Notes: generated by a model from the letters alone, not told the origin. Shown: positions 29,730 to 39,771, counted from the first letter of the stretch. The stretch is 64,000 bases of DNA from Clostridium_AI sp964409685 (GCA_964409685.1 CAYPEJ010000008.1:81267-145266), one strand, 5' to 3'. Numbers and translations: made by a program.

Positions 29730-31832
29730 GTGATACAGACAGGTATCGAAATGCATGATGGTTTTTCATCTGTCATGTATAATATTGTAACAGCCACAGA
29801 ATCGGTGATTTCTAGTGTTTATGACTTACAGCAAGCAGTTGGAGTTGATATACCAACTGGTGCATATGACAGTGTGGCGCAGGATGCATTTAGAATAGGG
29901 CAGGAGATACAGAATAACACACAGGAACAGGAAAAGTTTAATCAGACTGCCATAGATGGTGCAGGGTGTTATGACGATCTTATTGCGAATGCAATGAAAT
30001 TAGTTAAGACATACGTTGGAGTGCAAACAGCGAAAAATGCATTGAAAGAGTCTGATGAACTAACACAGACAACAGCAAGACTGAACATGATGAATGATGG
30101 ATTGCAGTCCACGAAAGACCTTGTAAACATGGTGTATATATCTGCACAAGATGCTAGAGGTAGTTTTTCAGATATGGCGGATGTAGTCGCTAGGTTTGGC
30201 AACAATGCCAAGGATGCATTCTCCAGCAATGCAGAAGTAATACAATTCGCTAACTTAATACAGAAGCAGATGACAATAGCAGGTGCTAGTACACAAGAAG
30301 CTGCAAATGCAGAATTGCAGTTATCACAAGCATTAGGTAGTGGTGTATTACGTGGTGATGAGTTAAATAGTATTTTTGAGCAGGCTCCTAACCTAATTCA
30401 AAATATTGCAGACTATTTGGATGTTCCAATAGGCAAGATTCGAGAAATGGCGCAGGATGGTGAATTATCTGCTAGTGTTGTCAAGGCGGCAATCTTTGCG
30501 GCCAGTGACGATATAAACAGACAGTTTGAAGAAATGCCTATGACATGGGGGCAAGTATGGCAGAGTATGCAGAATACCGCAATAATGGCTTTTCAACCAG
30601 TGTTACAAAGATTGAATGACATGGCAAATAGCAGTAATTTTCAAACATTCGTCACATCCGCCATAGACATTATGGCAGTACTGGCAAATGTAACACTGAA
30701 TATTTTTGATGCGGCTGGTTCCGTAGCTGGATTTATTCAGAACAACTGGTCTATCATAGAGCCTTTAGTATTGGGTGTAGCTGCTGCGATGGCCATTTAT
30801 CTTGGTTACTTAGCTGTGACAAATGCAATGGAGCTGATAAATAATGGTATAAAAATTGCATCGTGTGTTGCATCTTATGCGCATGCTGCGGCTACTGGCG
30901 CAGAAGTATCAGCAACTGCCGCCGCAACAGCTGCGCAGTATGGATTTAATACTGCTTTACTTGCATGTCCTATCACTTGGATACTCATCCTCATAATAGC
31001 TGTAATAGCAGTAATATATATGGTTGTTGCAGCTATTAACAAGGCAACGAATAGCACCATATCAGCTACAGGTGTGATATGCGGTGCTATTACAACTGCA
31101 GTAGCGTTCATATGGAATACGGCAATAGGCTTGATAAATGCTATCATCCAAAGCATTTACAATACGTTTGTACAGCCATTTATAAGTATAATAGAATGGG
31201 TTTTGAACGTATGTAACGGCGGTTTTGATAGTTTTGGTGGAGCTGTGGCTAATCTTATAGGACAGATAATTTCATGGTTCCTTAGCCTTGGTAAAGTAGT
31301 TACCAAGATTATAGATGCCATATTTGGCACAGACTGGACATCAGAACTTAGTTCACTGCAGGATACAGTTCTCGCATGGGGTAAAAATGACAATGCTATA
31401 ACATTAGATAGAAATGCCCCTGAAATAGATGCTCGTGTAAGCTATGATGATGCATGGAATGCTGGATACAGTTTCGGTGAAAAAGTTGACGAGACAGTAC
31501 AGAATTTTAATGTTGGTAATCTGTTTGGAAAAACGGACATCCCACAGGCATCAGATTACGCAGATGCTTTAAACAGTATGCCAAACTTGGCAGATACTGC
31601 TGACAGCACATCAAAAACTGCGAAATCATTAGAAGCTACATCTGAGGACTTAAAATATTTGAGAGACATTGCGGAACGTGACATAATAAACAGATTCACT
31701 ACTGCTGAGATTAAAGTGGAAATGACGAATAACAATAATATCAGCAGTGAAGTGGATGCGGATGGATTAGTGGAACATCTCAAAAACAGGCTTGAAGAGG
31801 AAATGAGTAATATGGCAGAGGGGGAACATTAA
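29730..31832 (+). CDS. Tail tape measure protein
   Basis: The GTG-started, 700-residue product contains the tape-measure domain (about 85-290): MADVVARFGNNAKDAFSSNA, then ELQLSQALGSGVLRGDELNS and IFEQAPNLIQNIADYLDVPI. Hydrophobic segments follow (about 345-365, 412-435 and 445-490), which may insert into the host membrane. It sets tail length; 700 residues imply a fairly short tail. It overlaps xkdP by one base. Confidence 0.93.
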   Translation: MIQTGIEMHDGFSSVMYNIVTATESVISSVYDLQQAVGVDIPTGAYDSVAQDAFRIGQEIQNNTQEQEKFNQTAIDGAGCYDDLIANAMKLVKTYVGVQTAKNALKESDELTQTTARLNMMNDGLQSTKDLVNMVYISAQDARGSFSDMADVVARFGNNAKDAFSSNAEVIQFANLIQKQMTIAGASTQEAANAELQLSQALGSGVLRGDELNSIFEQAPNLIQNIADYLDVPIGKIREMAQDGELSASVVKAAIFAASDDINRQFEEMPMTWGQVWQSMQNTAIMAFQPVLQRLNDMANSSNFQTFVTSAIDIMAVLANVTLNIFDAAGSVAGFIQNNWSIIEPLVLGVAAAMAIYLGYLAVTNAMELINNGIKIASCVASYAHAAATGAEVSATAAATAAQYGFNTALLACPITWILILIIAVIAVIYMVVAAINKATNSTISATGVICGAITTAVAFIWNTAIGLINAIIQSIYNTFVQPFISIIEWVLNVCNGGFDSFGGAVANLIGQIISWFLSLGKVVTKIIDAIFGTDWTSELSSLQDTVLAWGKNDNAITLDRNAPEIDARVSYDDAWNAGYSFGEKVDETVQNFNVGNLFGKTDIPQASDYADALNSMPNLADTADSTSKTAKSLEATSEDLKYLRDIAERDIINRFTTAEIKVEMTNNNNISSEVDADGLVEHLKNRLEEEMSNMAEGEH

Positions 31833-32545
31833 TGTATAAGATGTATATAAATGGTATCTTATTTCCTGTAACTCCATCTAAAATTGTCATTAAAACCAAA
31901 AATCAAAACAAGACAATTAACCTCATCGATGAAGGCGAGGTTAATTTATTGAAAGATACTGGTTTAATGGAAGTGCAGATTGACAAGCTGCTAATACCTA
32001 ACCATCATTATCCTTTTGCCGTATACACCGGTGTATTCCATCGAGCAAAGTATTATTTGGATAAACTCACAGCATGGAAAGCATCTGGCAAATCTGTGAC
32101 ATTTTTATTTGTACGCAAGTCACCAAATAAAATTGACTTTGGCAGTACAAGAATTAAAGCATCTATAGAGGAACTGCAGTTTACTGAGGACACAGGGAAT
32201 GGCATGGATGTAGAAGTCAAACTAACACTTAAGCAGTATAAAGATGTAGGCATAAAGAAACTTGTACGCAAAAAGAAAAAGTCATCCAGTAATGGCAGTA
32301 AAAAAACAACCGTAACAGTTAAGAAGCACAGAGCATCAAAATCTATAGCAAAGTCTTACACAGTAGTTAAGGGTGACTGTCTCATAAAGATAGCGAAATC
32401 ACAATTAAATGACTCTGGCAGATGGAGAGAAATCTATACGTTAAATAAAAACATAATAGAATCAAATGCTAAGAAACACGGAAGAAAGTCATCCAGTGAT
32501 GGATGGTGGATTTATCCTGGCACTAAATTAAAATTGCCTAAATAG
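31832..32545 (+). CDS. LysM-domain baseplate hub protein (XkdP-like)
   Basis: The 237-residue protein has an N-terminal XkdP-type part (MYKMYINGILFPVTPSKIVI) and a C-terminal LysM domain (SYTVVKGDCLIKIAKSQLND, then IYTLNKNIIESNAKKHG and WWIYPGTKLKLP). LysM binds peptidoglycan. It lies between tape measure and XkdQ as in PBSX. A basic linker (KKKKSSSNGSKKTTVTVKKH) joins the two. Confidence 0.92.
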   Translation: MYKMYINGILFPVTPSKIVIKTKNQNKTINLIDEGEVNLLKDTGLMEVQIDKLLIPNHHYPFAVYTGVFHRAKYYLDKLTAWKASGKSVTFLFVRKSPNKIDFGSTRIKASIEELQFTEDTGNGMDVEVKLTLKQYKDVGIKKLVRKKKKSSSNGSKKTTVTVKKHRASKSIAKSYTVVKGDCLIKIAKSQLNDSGRWREIYTLNKNIIESNAKKHGRKSSSDGWWIYPGTKLKLPK

Positions 32546-32560
32546 TTGGAGGTGGATGTA

Positions 32561-34108
32561 TTGGCAAAAGATATAATTGACGTGGCGACAAGTCAAATTG
32601 GATATCATGAGGAAGGTAAAAACAGGACAAAATACGGCGCATGGTACGGCATGAATGGTGCTCCATGGTGCCATATGTTTGCCAGTTGGTGTGCAAATCA
32701 GGCAGGTGTCAGTACATCCATATTTCCACGTACTGCATCAACTGATGTTGGAATGCAATGGTTTAAAGATCATGGACTGTTCAAGTATAAAGGCTCTTAT
32801 ACTCCAAAACGTGGCGATGCTGTTTATTTCAAGACAGGTAGGAGTCATGTAGGATTAGTAGAATCTGTGTCTGGTAACACATTACATACAATTGAGGGTA
32901 ACACTTCATCAAAAGTAGCTAGACGTACTTATTCTTTATCAGAATCAACGATTACTGGTTATGGTACACCTAAGTACGAAAACTTAAATTCATCTACTAC
33001 AGGCTCTACACAAGGAAATTCAAGTAATAAGAAAAAAACGTCAGCTAAAGAGCTGGCATATTTAAACTCCATACTAAAAAACCACAAGACAGCTCTAATT
33101 ACTGATGTTACTGACAGAGAGATAAAAGAAACAAATAAACTTCCTTATGACAGAGTGCTTGTATTAATTAATAATGGTAAGGATAAGTTCTTTGTACCTG
33201 TTAAAGATGGCATGACTATCACAGAAGAGCGTAAGTGCTCTCCAGGTACCGCAAAGTTTGAATTTAAGTATGAGAGAAAATACAAAGTTGAGGAAGGTAA
33301 TGCGGTACTCATCGTAGTGGATGGTGTGAAGCGCTTTTATGGATTTGTTTTTACACGATCTGTATCTAAAGATGGAATGATGTCAATTACAGCCTATAAT
33401 CAGTTGAGGTACTTTAAGAATAAAGAGACACTTGTATATAAGAATAAAACAGCATCAGAGGTACTTAAAATCATCATAGACAGATTTAACCTTAATGCAG
33501 GTACTATTACGGATACCAAGTATAAGGTGTCTGCAATAGAGGACAATATGACTCTGTTTGATATCATGCAGAATGTATTAGATGACACCATGATGACAAA
33601 AGGAATCATATATACACTGTGGGATGACTGTGGAAAACTTATGTTACAGGACACTTCCAAAATGATTGTGAATGGTTGTCTCATTGATGCAGAAACTGGT
33701 GAGGATTATACATATAAGACATCCATAGACAGCAATACATACAATCAGGTGAAACTTATATACGAAAACAAAGATAAAGGTACATTTGACTTATATGTGA
33801 CTAAAGACAGTAACAATATAAATAAATGGGGAGTTTTGCAGTACTTAGAGAAAATAGATGATCCTGATGTTGGAAAACTGAAATCACAGGCATATTTAAA
33901 ACTGTATAATCAGAAAACCAAGAATCTGACAATCAAAGGTGTTATTGGTAATACTGCAGTGCATGCTGGATGCCTGGTACCAGTTCTTTTAACTCTTCAA
34001 GATATGAAAATATCTAATTATATGCTAGTCGAAAAAGTGGTACACAATTTTAAAAATAAACAGTACACAATGGATTTAACTGTATCTGGAGGTGGTTTCA
34101 GTGGCTAA
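32561..34108 (+). CDS. CHAP-amidase fused to XkdQ-like baseplate hub
   Basis: I place the start at TTG 32561, with GGAGGTGG just before; a TTG at 32546 is also in frame. The N-terminus (about 1-145) is a CHAP-type hydrolase with catalytic Cys in GAPWCHMFASWCANQAGVS and His in RSHVGLVESVSGNTLHTIEG. After a Ser/Asn linker the rest (about 180-515) is an XkdQ/gp27-like hub domain (ITEERKCSPGTAKFEFKYER, then LTLQDMKISNYMLVEKV). PBSX XkdQ lacks the hydrolase part. The fusion would be a tail-tip enzyme that opens peptidoglycan on infection. Confidence 0.85.
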   Translation: MAKDIIDVATSQIGYHEEGKNRTKYGAWYGMNGAPWCHMFASWCANQAGVSTSIFPRTASTDVGMQWFKDHGLFKYKGSYTPKRGDAVYFKTGRSHVGLVESVSGNTLHTIEGNTSSKVARRTYSLSESTITGYGTPKYENLNSSTTGSTQGNSSNKKKTSAKELAYLNSILKNHKTALITDVTDREIKETNKLPYDRVLVLINNGKDKFFVPVKDGMTITEERKCSPGTAKFEFKYERKYKVEEGNAVLIVVDGVKRFYGFVFTRSVSKDGMMSITAYNQLRYFKNKETLVYKNKTASEVLKIIIDRFNLNAGTITDTKYKVSAIEDNMTLFDIMQNVLDDTMMTKGIIYTLWDDCGKLMLQDTSKMIVNGCLIDAETGEDYTYKTSIDSNTYNQVKLIYENKDKGTFDLYVTKDSNNINKWGVLQYLEKIDDPDVGKLKSQAYLKLYNQKTKNLTIKGVIGNTAVHAGCLVPVLLTLQDMKISNYMLVEKVVHNFKNKQYTMDLTVSGGGFSG

Positions 34109-34364
34109 CAATCTGACACAGCTTATTAAAAAATGCGCTATGGAGGCATTTAGAGCATCCAAGCCTAGTGATTACATAGTAGGTAAGGTTGTGTCACTGT
34201 TACCATTGAAAGTACAAGTATCACAACAAATTACACTGGATGAAGATTTCCTGCTTGTTACTAATACAGCCAATAATATCATATGTACAGGTGATAAAGT
34301 ACTTATGATTAGAAAAGCAGGTGGAAAACAATATGTAATTGTAGATAAGGTGGTGAGTGGATGA
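34101..34364 (+). CDS. DUF2577 baseplate protein (XkdR-like)
   Basis: GTG 34101 follows GGAGGTGG; an in-frame GTG lies at 34092. The product, about 87 residues, reads AFRASKPSDYIVGKVVSLLP, then LKVQVSQQITLDEDFLLVTN. It matches DUF2577 proteins between XkdQ and XkdS. It overlaps its neighbours on both sides. Confidence 0.85.
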   Translation: MANNLTQLIKKCAMEAFRASKPSDYIVGKVVSLLPLKVQVSQQITLDEDFLLVTNTANNIICTGDKVLMIRKAGGKQYVIVDKVVSG

Positions 34365-34777
34365 TTCCTGATTTAGATAATGCATACGATGATGATATAG
34401 ATACAAGTGACTTTGAAATAGAAGAGGAAACATCGAGAACTTACAGATTATGTGATGAAACAATAACTGGTAAAATAGATGAAACAGATGCAGTAATACA
34501 GGCAGCCGATAAGATATTAAACACCGAACGTTATGATAGTCCAATCTATAGCTGGGACTATGGAATCGAACTAAAGGACCTTATAGGAAAAGATATGGAT
34601 TATGTAATGGCGGAATTAGAGTATCGCATATCAGATGCATTGACAACTGATGACCGCATAGAATCCATAACTGATTATACTGCAGAAAAAAATGGTAAGC
34701 GTGTAGTGCATTGTACATTTACAATTAACACAACTAATGGGAATGAAATACCATTTGAATTGGAGGTGGCCGCATAA
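34361..34777 (+). CDS. DUF2634 baseplate wedge protein (XkdS-like)
   Basis: The 138-residue protein contains YDSPIYSWDYGIELKDLIGK and DDRIESITDYTAEKNGKRVV, typical of the gp25-like wedge proteins grouped as DUF2634. It joins sheath and baseplate. Overlaps of 4 and 1 bp tie it to the neighbouring genes. Confidence 0.9.
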   Translation: MIPDLDNAYDDDIDTSDFEIEEETSRTYRLCDETITGKIDETDAVIQAADKILNTERYDSPIYSWDYGIELKDLIGKDMDYVMAELEYRISDALTTDDRIESITDYTAEKNGKRVVHCTFTINTTNGNEIPFELEVAA

Positions 34778-35988
34778 TGTTTGAATCATATACAGATAAA
34801 TTTTTATTAGATAGAATGCTGGAAAAAGTAGATGACAAGATGGATAAGCGTGAGGGATCAATTATTTACGATGCATTGGCACCAGCTGCATTAGAGTTAG
34901 CAAACTTCTATGTTGCACTTGAAATGGTGATGAAAGAAGTATTTGGTGACAGTGCAAGCTATTATTATTTAATTAAACGTGCGGCAGAGCGTGGGGTTTA
35001 TCCAGAACAGGCAACAAATGCCGTATGTAAAATATCCGTAACACCGTCAAATGTTACGCTAAATACAGGTGACAGGTTTAATTTGGATGACTTAAATTAC
35101 ACTGTAATTGCTCCTGTATCAGGTGAGACAGGTAAATGGAAAATAGAATGCGAAACTGCAGGTGAAGAAGGTAACAAAGAATCAGGTGATTTAATACCAA
35201 TCGAAACTATAGAAGGTTTAGAGACTGCAACTATAACTGGTGTATTAATACCTGGTGAAAAAGAGGAAGAAGAGGAAGATTTTAGAGAGCGATATTTTAA
35301 CAGTTTTTCTTCCAAGTCATACGGTGGCAATAAACTGGATTACATAGAAAAAGTAAACTCCATACAGGGTGTTGGAGGGTGTAAACCTGTGAGAGCCTGG
35401 AATGGATACAGTCCATCCAGTATGATTCCAAGTTCTGCAGTTACAACTTGGTTTAATCAGCAGTCAAGTACTACACTTGGTAATGGTGTTTATGCTTGGA
35501 TCAGCAATGCTTACAATGCAGCTGTAAATCATTTGCTTACTACAGGCGGTACAGTGAAAATTGTAATCATTAACTCTCAGTTTCGTAAACCATCTAATAC
35601 GCTCATACAATATGTTCAGGAAGAACTAGATCCTGGATACACAGGAGAAGGTGATGGTGTTGCTCCAATTGGTCACGTAGTAAATATAGTTGGTGTAAAA
35701 GAAACAACTGTTAATTTTACATTTACACTCACATTAGATAGCGGTAAGACATTCGATGACGTGCAGGATGCAATTGAGACAGCAATAGAGAGTAAACTTG
35801 CTGAGTTGAGACAGCAATGGAGTAATACAAATGGTATTGTGGTTAGAAAATCAGCAATAGAATCACTGTTACTTAATATTGACGGTATTGTGGACGTGAC
35901 TGATACATTGATAAATGGATCTGCATCCAATCTTGCATTGGATGTTGAACATATACCTGTGCTGGGAGTGGTGAGCAGTGGAACGTAA
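34777..35988 (+). CDS. Baseplate J-like protein (XkdT)
   Basis: The 403-residue protein has DKMDKREGSIIYDALAPAAL, then GEEGNKESGDLIPIETIEGL and EEEEDFRERYFNSFSSKSYG, the hallmarks of baseplate J-like wedge proteins. It forms the baseplate periphery. The next gene starts 11 bp before its end. Confidence 0.93.
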   Translation: MFESYTDKFLLDRMLEKVDDKMDKREGSIIYDALAPAALELANFYVALEMVMKEVFGDSASYYYLIKRAAERGVYPEQATNAVCKISVTPSNVTLNTGDRFNLDDLNYTVIAPVSGETGKWKIECETAGEEGNKESGDLIPIETIEGLETATITGVLIPGEKEEEEEDFRERYFNSFSSKSYGGNKLDYIEKVNSIQGVGGCKPVRAWNGYSPSSMIPSSAVTTWFNQQSSTTLGNGVYAWISNAYNAAVNHLLTTGGTVKIVIINSQFRKPSNTLIQYVQEELDPGYTGEGDGVAPIGHVVNIVGVKETTVNFTFTLTLDSGKTFDDVQDAIETAIESKLAELRQQWSNTNGIVVRKSAIESLLLNIDGIVDVTDTLINGSASNLALDVEHIPVLGVVSSGT

Positions 35989-36517
35989 CAATCTGATTGA
36001 GTATTTACCACCATATATGGTAAAGTTTAAGGAAATGCAACAGATAATGTCGACTGAGGATAAAGAACTGGATAAAATAGATACAGCTGTACAGTCGGTA
36101 CTTAACAATGCATTTATAAAGGATTGTGATGAGAATGGCATAAAAGTGTATGAAAAACTGCTTAAAATTACACCAAACAGATCAGAATCACTGGAATCAA
36201 GAAAAGCGAGGGTTTCACTCAGATGGAATGACAGAATCCCATACACTTTAAAAACCCTACTCAACCGTATAAACGGTTTGTGTGGAGTAAATAATTATGA
36301 CTTGGATGCAGACTGGGAAAATTATTATTTTCAACTTACCGTACATTTGGAGCTGTTCTCAGAAGTCAAAACGTTGGAAACTATCCTAGATGAAATGTTA
36401 CCGCTCAACATTTCATATGATGTATCTAATGTGATAGAGTGTAAACCATATGGAAATGTATATACAGCAGGTACTGTAACCAGTACAGAGATAATACAAG
36501 TGGGAGGTGTTTCATAA
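35978..36517 (+). CDS. DUF2313 tail protein (YmfQ/XkdU-like)
   Basis: GTG start. The 179-residue product reads NLIEYLPPYMVKFKEMQQIM, LLKITPNRSESLESRKARVS and LLNRINGLCGVNNYDLDADW, the typical YmfQ-like pattern. It links baseplate wedge and tail fibre. It ends on the base where the fibre gene begins. Confidence 0.88.
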   Translation: MERNNLIEYLPPYMVKFKEMQQIMSTEDKELDKIDTAVQSVLNNAFIKDCDENGIKVYEKLLKITPNRSESLESRKARVSLRWNDRIPYTLKTLLNRINGLCGVNNYDLDADWENYYFQLTVHLELFSEVKTLETILDEMLPLNISYDVSNVIECKPYGNVYTAGTVTSTEIIQVGGVS

Positions 36518-38205
36518 TGGCACAGTTTGGTAACATAGTACTGACTGATAAAGGTGTGGCATTGAATGCCAAAGTTGGGAATGGAGTAACACTAAATCTT
36601 ACAAAGATTTCTACAAGTTCTACAGAGTATCAAGCATCGGCATTACATGCATTGGAATCTATAGATATACAGCAAAGCAGTAACATTTCCAGCAAAACTG
36701 TAATTAATAATACTGATGTAAAATTATCGGTTGTATTCAGTAACAGTGATTTGAATACTGGCTACTACATCAAAACATTAGGATTATATGCAAATGATCC
36801 TGATGTAGGTGAGATATTATATGCAGTATGCCAAGAAACAAGTGGTAACTGCCATTTACCAACTGCAAGTGATACATCAAGTGCATTAAACATTGACATG
36901 GTGCTGACAACATCCAATAGTGCGAATGTAACAGTTGAAGTAAATCCAGCTGGGGTTGTTACACAGTCGCAGTTTAATGACACTGTTAATAAAAAAATGG
37001 AATGGTGCGGAACGTACAACAGTTCCAACAATTACAAGAATAATGATGTCATAATTTACAATGATGCATATTACAAAGTAAACGAGCAGTTTACAGGTAA
37101 TATGGATTACAGTAAGGTGACTTTTTTAGGTATAAAATCAAAATATGATCATTTCACAATGGAAATAGACGGAAATAACAATGCTAATCCAAGTGTTGAA
37201 AATAGTTGTATAAAGTATAGAGGTGGATGTGAAAATTTTTCAAAGCAAGATTGGGTTGACTGGTTTGGATACAAGCCTTGTATCATGTATTCCCAAGGAG
37301 AAATAGAATGCTATTTAGATCCAAACAACTATTCTGAGGATGTAAATGGAAATGATGTTGATATTACTACAGTATCAAGCGAACCAAGAAATGTGATGAT
37401 ACAGCATAAAAGAATAGGAATAATGTCGATTAATATTTCACAAGGAAAATGGATTATAAGATGCACTAACGATCCATGCGATGGTAGATATTCATACAGT
37501 GCTTTTGAGAATGGAGCAAGAGATTGTAAGAATATATATCTTGGTGCTTATAATGGAATGATTTCTGACAGTAAGTTACATAGTCTTAGCAATGCAACAA
37601 TTTCTGTAGATGGTCAATCAGTTAGTTCTTATAGGACATTGGCACAAGCTAATGGAATGAATTATCAAATAATGAATATAAAGATGTTTTCATTTTTGAG
37701 ACATTTATTCATTATTCAAAATGGAACACTTGATGGAAGATTGTCAAGTGGATTTGATACTGCAAATAAAACATCTGGTGCAACAAACGAGATGGGGTTG
37801 AATATTTCGGATTTAACATCAAAATGGGGAAAGTGGATTGGAATGGAGACCAATTGCTTCTCCGAATATGTAGATGGTTCATATGTGGATTCAAGCTTTC
37901 GGTTATTAATTGCTGAAAATGATAACTTCAATGATACTGGTTCTGGATACAAAGATTGCGGAAGAATATATTCACTAGGAGATGGTTACATGGGGGCTAA
38001 TGTTACTTTTTCACCAGAACTTGGTTTTATTCCAAATAATACGAATGGTACTTCAAACACTTTGTTCCATTCAAAAACGTTAGCAATAAAACCATCAACC
38101 AGCATGGTTAATTATGGTTATAATATTTTCTATAATCATTATACAATGACACCAGCAGCAAAAGGTGCAGGCATAACAGCAAGACTTTGTTATATGTCAT
38201 ATTAG
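36517..38205 (+). CDS. Tail fibre / receptor-binding protein
   Basis: The 562-residue protein starts with a P2 gpH-like baseplate attachment domain (MAQFGNIVLTDKGVALNAKV, then SVVFSNSDLNTGYYIKTLGL, YANDPDVGEILYAVCQE). Middle and end (about 200-562) are Asn- and aromatic-rich, with no family recognised, and would be the receptor-binding part. The sequence change at about residue 165 suggests a modular tip. There is no separate tail fibre chaperone downstream. Confidence 0.85.
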   Translation: MAQFGNIVLTDKGVALNAKVGNGVTLNLTKISTSSTEYQASALHALESIDIQQSSNISSKTVINNTDVKLSVVFSNSDLNTGYYIKTLGLYANDPDVGEILYAVCQETSGNCHLPTASDTSSALNIDMVLTTSNSANVTVEVNPAGVVTQSQFNDTVNKKMEWCGTYNSSNNYKNNDVIIYNDAYYKVNEQFTGNMDYSKVTFLGIKSKYDHFTMEIDGNNNANPSVENSCIKYRGGCENFSKQDWVDWFGYKPCIMYSQGEIECYLDPNNYSEDVNGNDVDITTVSSEPRNVMIQHKRIGIMSINISQGKWIIRCTNDPCDGRYSYSAFENGARDCKNIYLGAYNGMISDSKLHSLSNATISVDGQSVSSYRTLAQANGMNYQIMNIKMFSFLRHLFIIQNGTLDGRLSSGFDTANKTSGATNEMGLNISDLTSKWGKWIGMETNCFSEYVDGSYVDSSFRLLIAENDNFNDTGSGYKDCGRIYSLGDGYMGANVTFSPELGFIPNNTNGTSNTLFHSKTLAIKPSTSMVNYGYNIFYNHYTMTPAAKGAGITARLCYMSY

Positions 38206-38221
38206 AAAGATGGTGGGAAAG

Positions 38222-38359
38222 ATGAAAAATGTAGGAACAGACACATTTACAAGTAATACAGAAGGTAAATGGCTTGATGATGGAACGAAGTTTTATTTTA
38301 GTCCGCTTGTATATTCATATACAAGAGTTGAATGGGATGCAGAACTAGAAGGAAGGTGA
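38222..38359 (+). CDS. 45-aa protein behind the tail fibre
   Basis: ATG 38222, following GGTGGGAAAG, opens 45 codons (MKNVGTDTFTSNTEGKWLDD, then GTKFYFSPLVYSYTRVEWDA). It is tightly placed between fibre and membrane genes. Not recognised; similar tiny ORFs in this place are thought to be fibre-related or XkdX-like. Confidence 0.55.
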   Translation: MKNVGTDTFTSNTEGKWLDDGTKFYFSPLVYSYTRVEWDAELEGR

Positions 38360-38363
38360 TAAT

Positions 38364-38633
38364 TTGTATATTGATGTTAGTGTTATTAAAGAAATAGCTG
38401 CAATTATAACAGCATTAGCTGCAATATTTGGTTTAATATTTTCTGCTTATAAATGGTACTTAAAGCAGAATAAACAAGATAAAGAAATACAATCAATAAA
38501 AGAGGAACAATGTCTACTGTGTTATGCACAGGTAGCGTGCCTGGATGGACTAGAGCAGCTAGGGGCAAATGGGAATGTTAGCAGAGCGAAAGACAAATTA
38601 GAAAAGCATATGAATCAGAAAGCACATGAATAG
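38364..38633 (+). CDS. Small membrane protein of the lysis region
   Basis: TTG start behind GAAGGTGATAA. The 89-residue product has one transmembrane segment (IAAIITALAAIFGLIFSAYK) and a cytosolic helix with LLCYAQVACLDGLEQLGANG. The pattern recurs in Clostridia prophages and is sometimes misannotated as an ABC permease. A holin-like or accessory lysis role is likely from context. Confidence 0.65.
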   Translation: MYIDVSVIKEIAAIITALAAIFGLIFSAYKWYLKQNKQDKEIQSIKEEQCLLCYAQVACLDGLEQLGANGNVSRAKDKLEKHMNQKAHE

Positions 38634-38643
38634 GAGTAAACGT

Positions 38644-38913
38644 ATGAAGAGACAGAGACAACCAACGAAGAAAAAAATGGCAAAGAGAGATAAAATGTTA
38701 ATAGTAGCAGTTACATGTATAGTAAGTTATACGGTAGCTGCTATTATTTTGCAGTTCTTTACGAGTGTAGAAGTATCAAGCACATTAACGCTGTGTTGGT
38801 ACGGATTTTGGACAGCAGAAATATGGACCTTATCAGGGATAACAAAGGCAAAGCTAAAGAATAAGTATTACAATCAGGCAGGTATGCAAGAAAGTGAGGA
38901 AGAAAATGGGTGA
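38644..38913 (+). CDS. Small membrane protein, lysis region
   Basis: I take ATG 38644, preceded by TAGGAG; ATG 38626 is also in frame. The product, about 89 residues, starts very basic (MKRQRQPTKKKMAKRDKMLI), then has two hydrophobic segments (LIVAVTCIVSYTVAAIILQF and STLTLCWYGFWTAEIWTLSG). A holin-like function is possible. Confidence 0.6.
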   Translation: MKRQRQPTKKKMAKRDKMLIVAVTCIVSYTVAAIILQFFTSVEVSSTLTLCWYGFWTAEIWTLSGITKAKLKNKYYNQAGMQESEEENG

Positions 38914-39232
38914 AATAACATATAGCATTTTAAGATTATTTATGGTAGTGATTTTTACAATTATCATTAAGTATCTAATACCATTCTTAAAGCAGAAAAT
39001 TGATACACAGACAATAGAAAATGTTGCGATGTGGGTAAAAACATCTACATTGGCAGCTGAACAGACTGTGACGGAATCGGGAAAAGGTGCAGAGAAAAAG
39101 GCAATTGTAACACAATTCATAAAAGAGATTCTTATAAAAAAGAAAATTGCATTATCAGATGAGCAGATCAGTGAACTTATTGAGGCAACTGTAAAAACGA
39201 TGAACATTGAAGAAAGAGAGGATAAGTCATGA
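38906..39232 (+). CDS. Phage holin, LLH-like
   Basis: ATG 38906 is preceded by GTGAGG. The 108-residue product has one N-terminal membrane segment (LRLFMVVIFTIIIKYLIPFL) followed by an amphipathic helix and a C-terminus ending NIEEREDKS. EQTVTESGKGAEKKAIVTQF is typical of LLH-type holins. It is directly followed, with overlap, by the amidase. Confidence 0.8.
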   Translation: MGEITYSILRLFMVVIFTIIIKYLIPFLKQKIDTQTIENVAMWVKTSTLAAEQTVTESGKGAEKKAIVTQFIKEILIKKKIALSDEQISELIEATVKTMNIEEREDKS

Positions 39233-39771
39233 AAATTTGTATATCAGTAGGACACAGTATGTTAAAAAACGGTAATATTACAAGTGCAGATGGCACTGCA
39301 TTTGGCGGAGGGAATGAATACAAGTTCTGCAAAGAATTTGCAAATGTACTAGTTAGCACTTTGAAAGCAGCAGGTCATGAAGTTGATCTGTTGAGAGTTC
39401 CAGAAAGGAGGGTAAGTACACAGAAAGAAGAGAAGTCTTATAAGATTGCAAGATACAATGATAATTATGATTTAAATTTGGAGCTTCACTTAAATGCTGC
39501 AAATAGTTGTACAGCCAGGGGAACAGAAGCACTGTATGTATCATCAACTGGAAAAAAATATGCAAGTGCTATATGCAACAAGTTATCCGAACTTTGGACC
39601 AATAGAGGTCCCAAAGTTCGGACAAATCTATACTTTTTAAACACAACAAAAGCACCAGCAGTACTTATTGAGCTTTTCTTCTGCACAAACAAAACAGAGT
39701 GGAAGAAAGCTCAGAAGAACAAGCGCAAGATGGCGCGACTTATTACAGAAGCAATTGCTTCTGTAAAATAA
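39229..39771 (+). CDS. N-acetylmuramoyl-L-alanine amidase (endolysin)
   Basis: The 180-residue protein is a bare Amidase_3 domain. Zinc ligands are visible in ISVGHSMLKNG (His), FGGGNEYKFCKEFANVL (Glu) and NLELHLNAANS (His), and the catalytic Glu in PAVLIELFFCTNKTEW. There is no cell-wall-binding domain. It overlaps the holin gene by 4 bp. It degrades peptidoglycan at lysis. Confidence 0.93.
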   Translation: MKICISVGHSMLKNGNITSADGTAFGGGNEYKFCKEFANVLVSTLKAAGHEVDLLRVPERRVSTQKEEKSYKIARYNDNYDLNLELHLNAANSCTARGTEALYVSSTGKKYASAICNKLSELWTNRGPKVRTNLYFLNTTKAPAVLIELFFCTNKTEWKKAQKNKRKMARLITEAIASVK

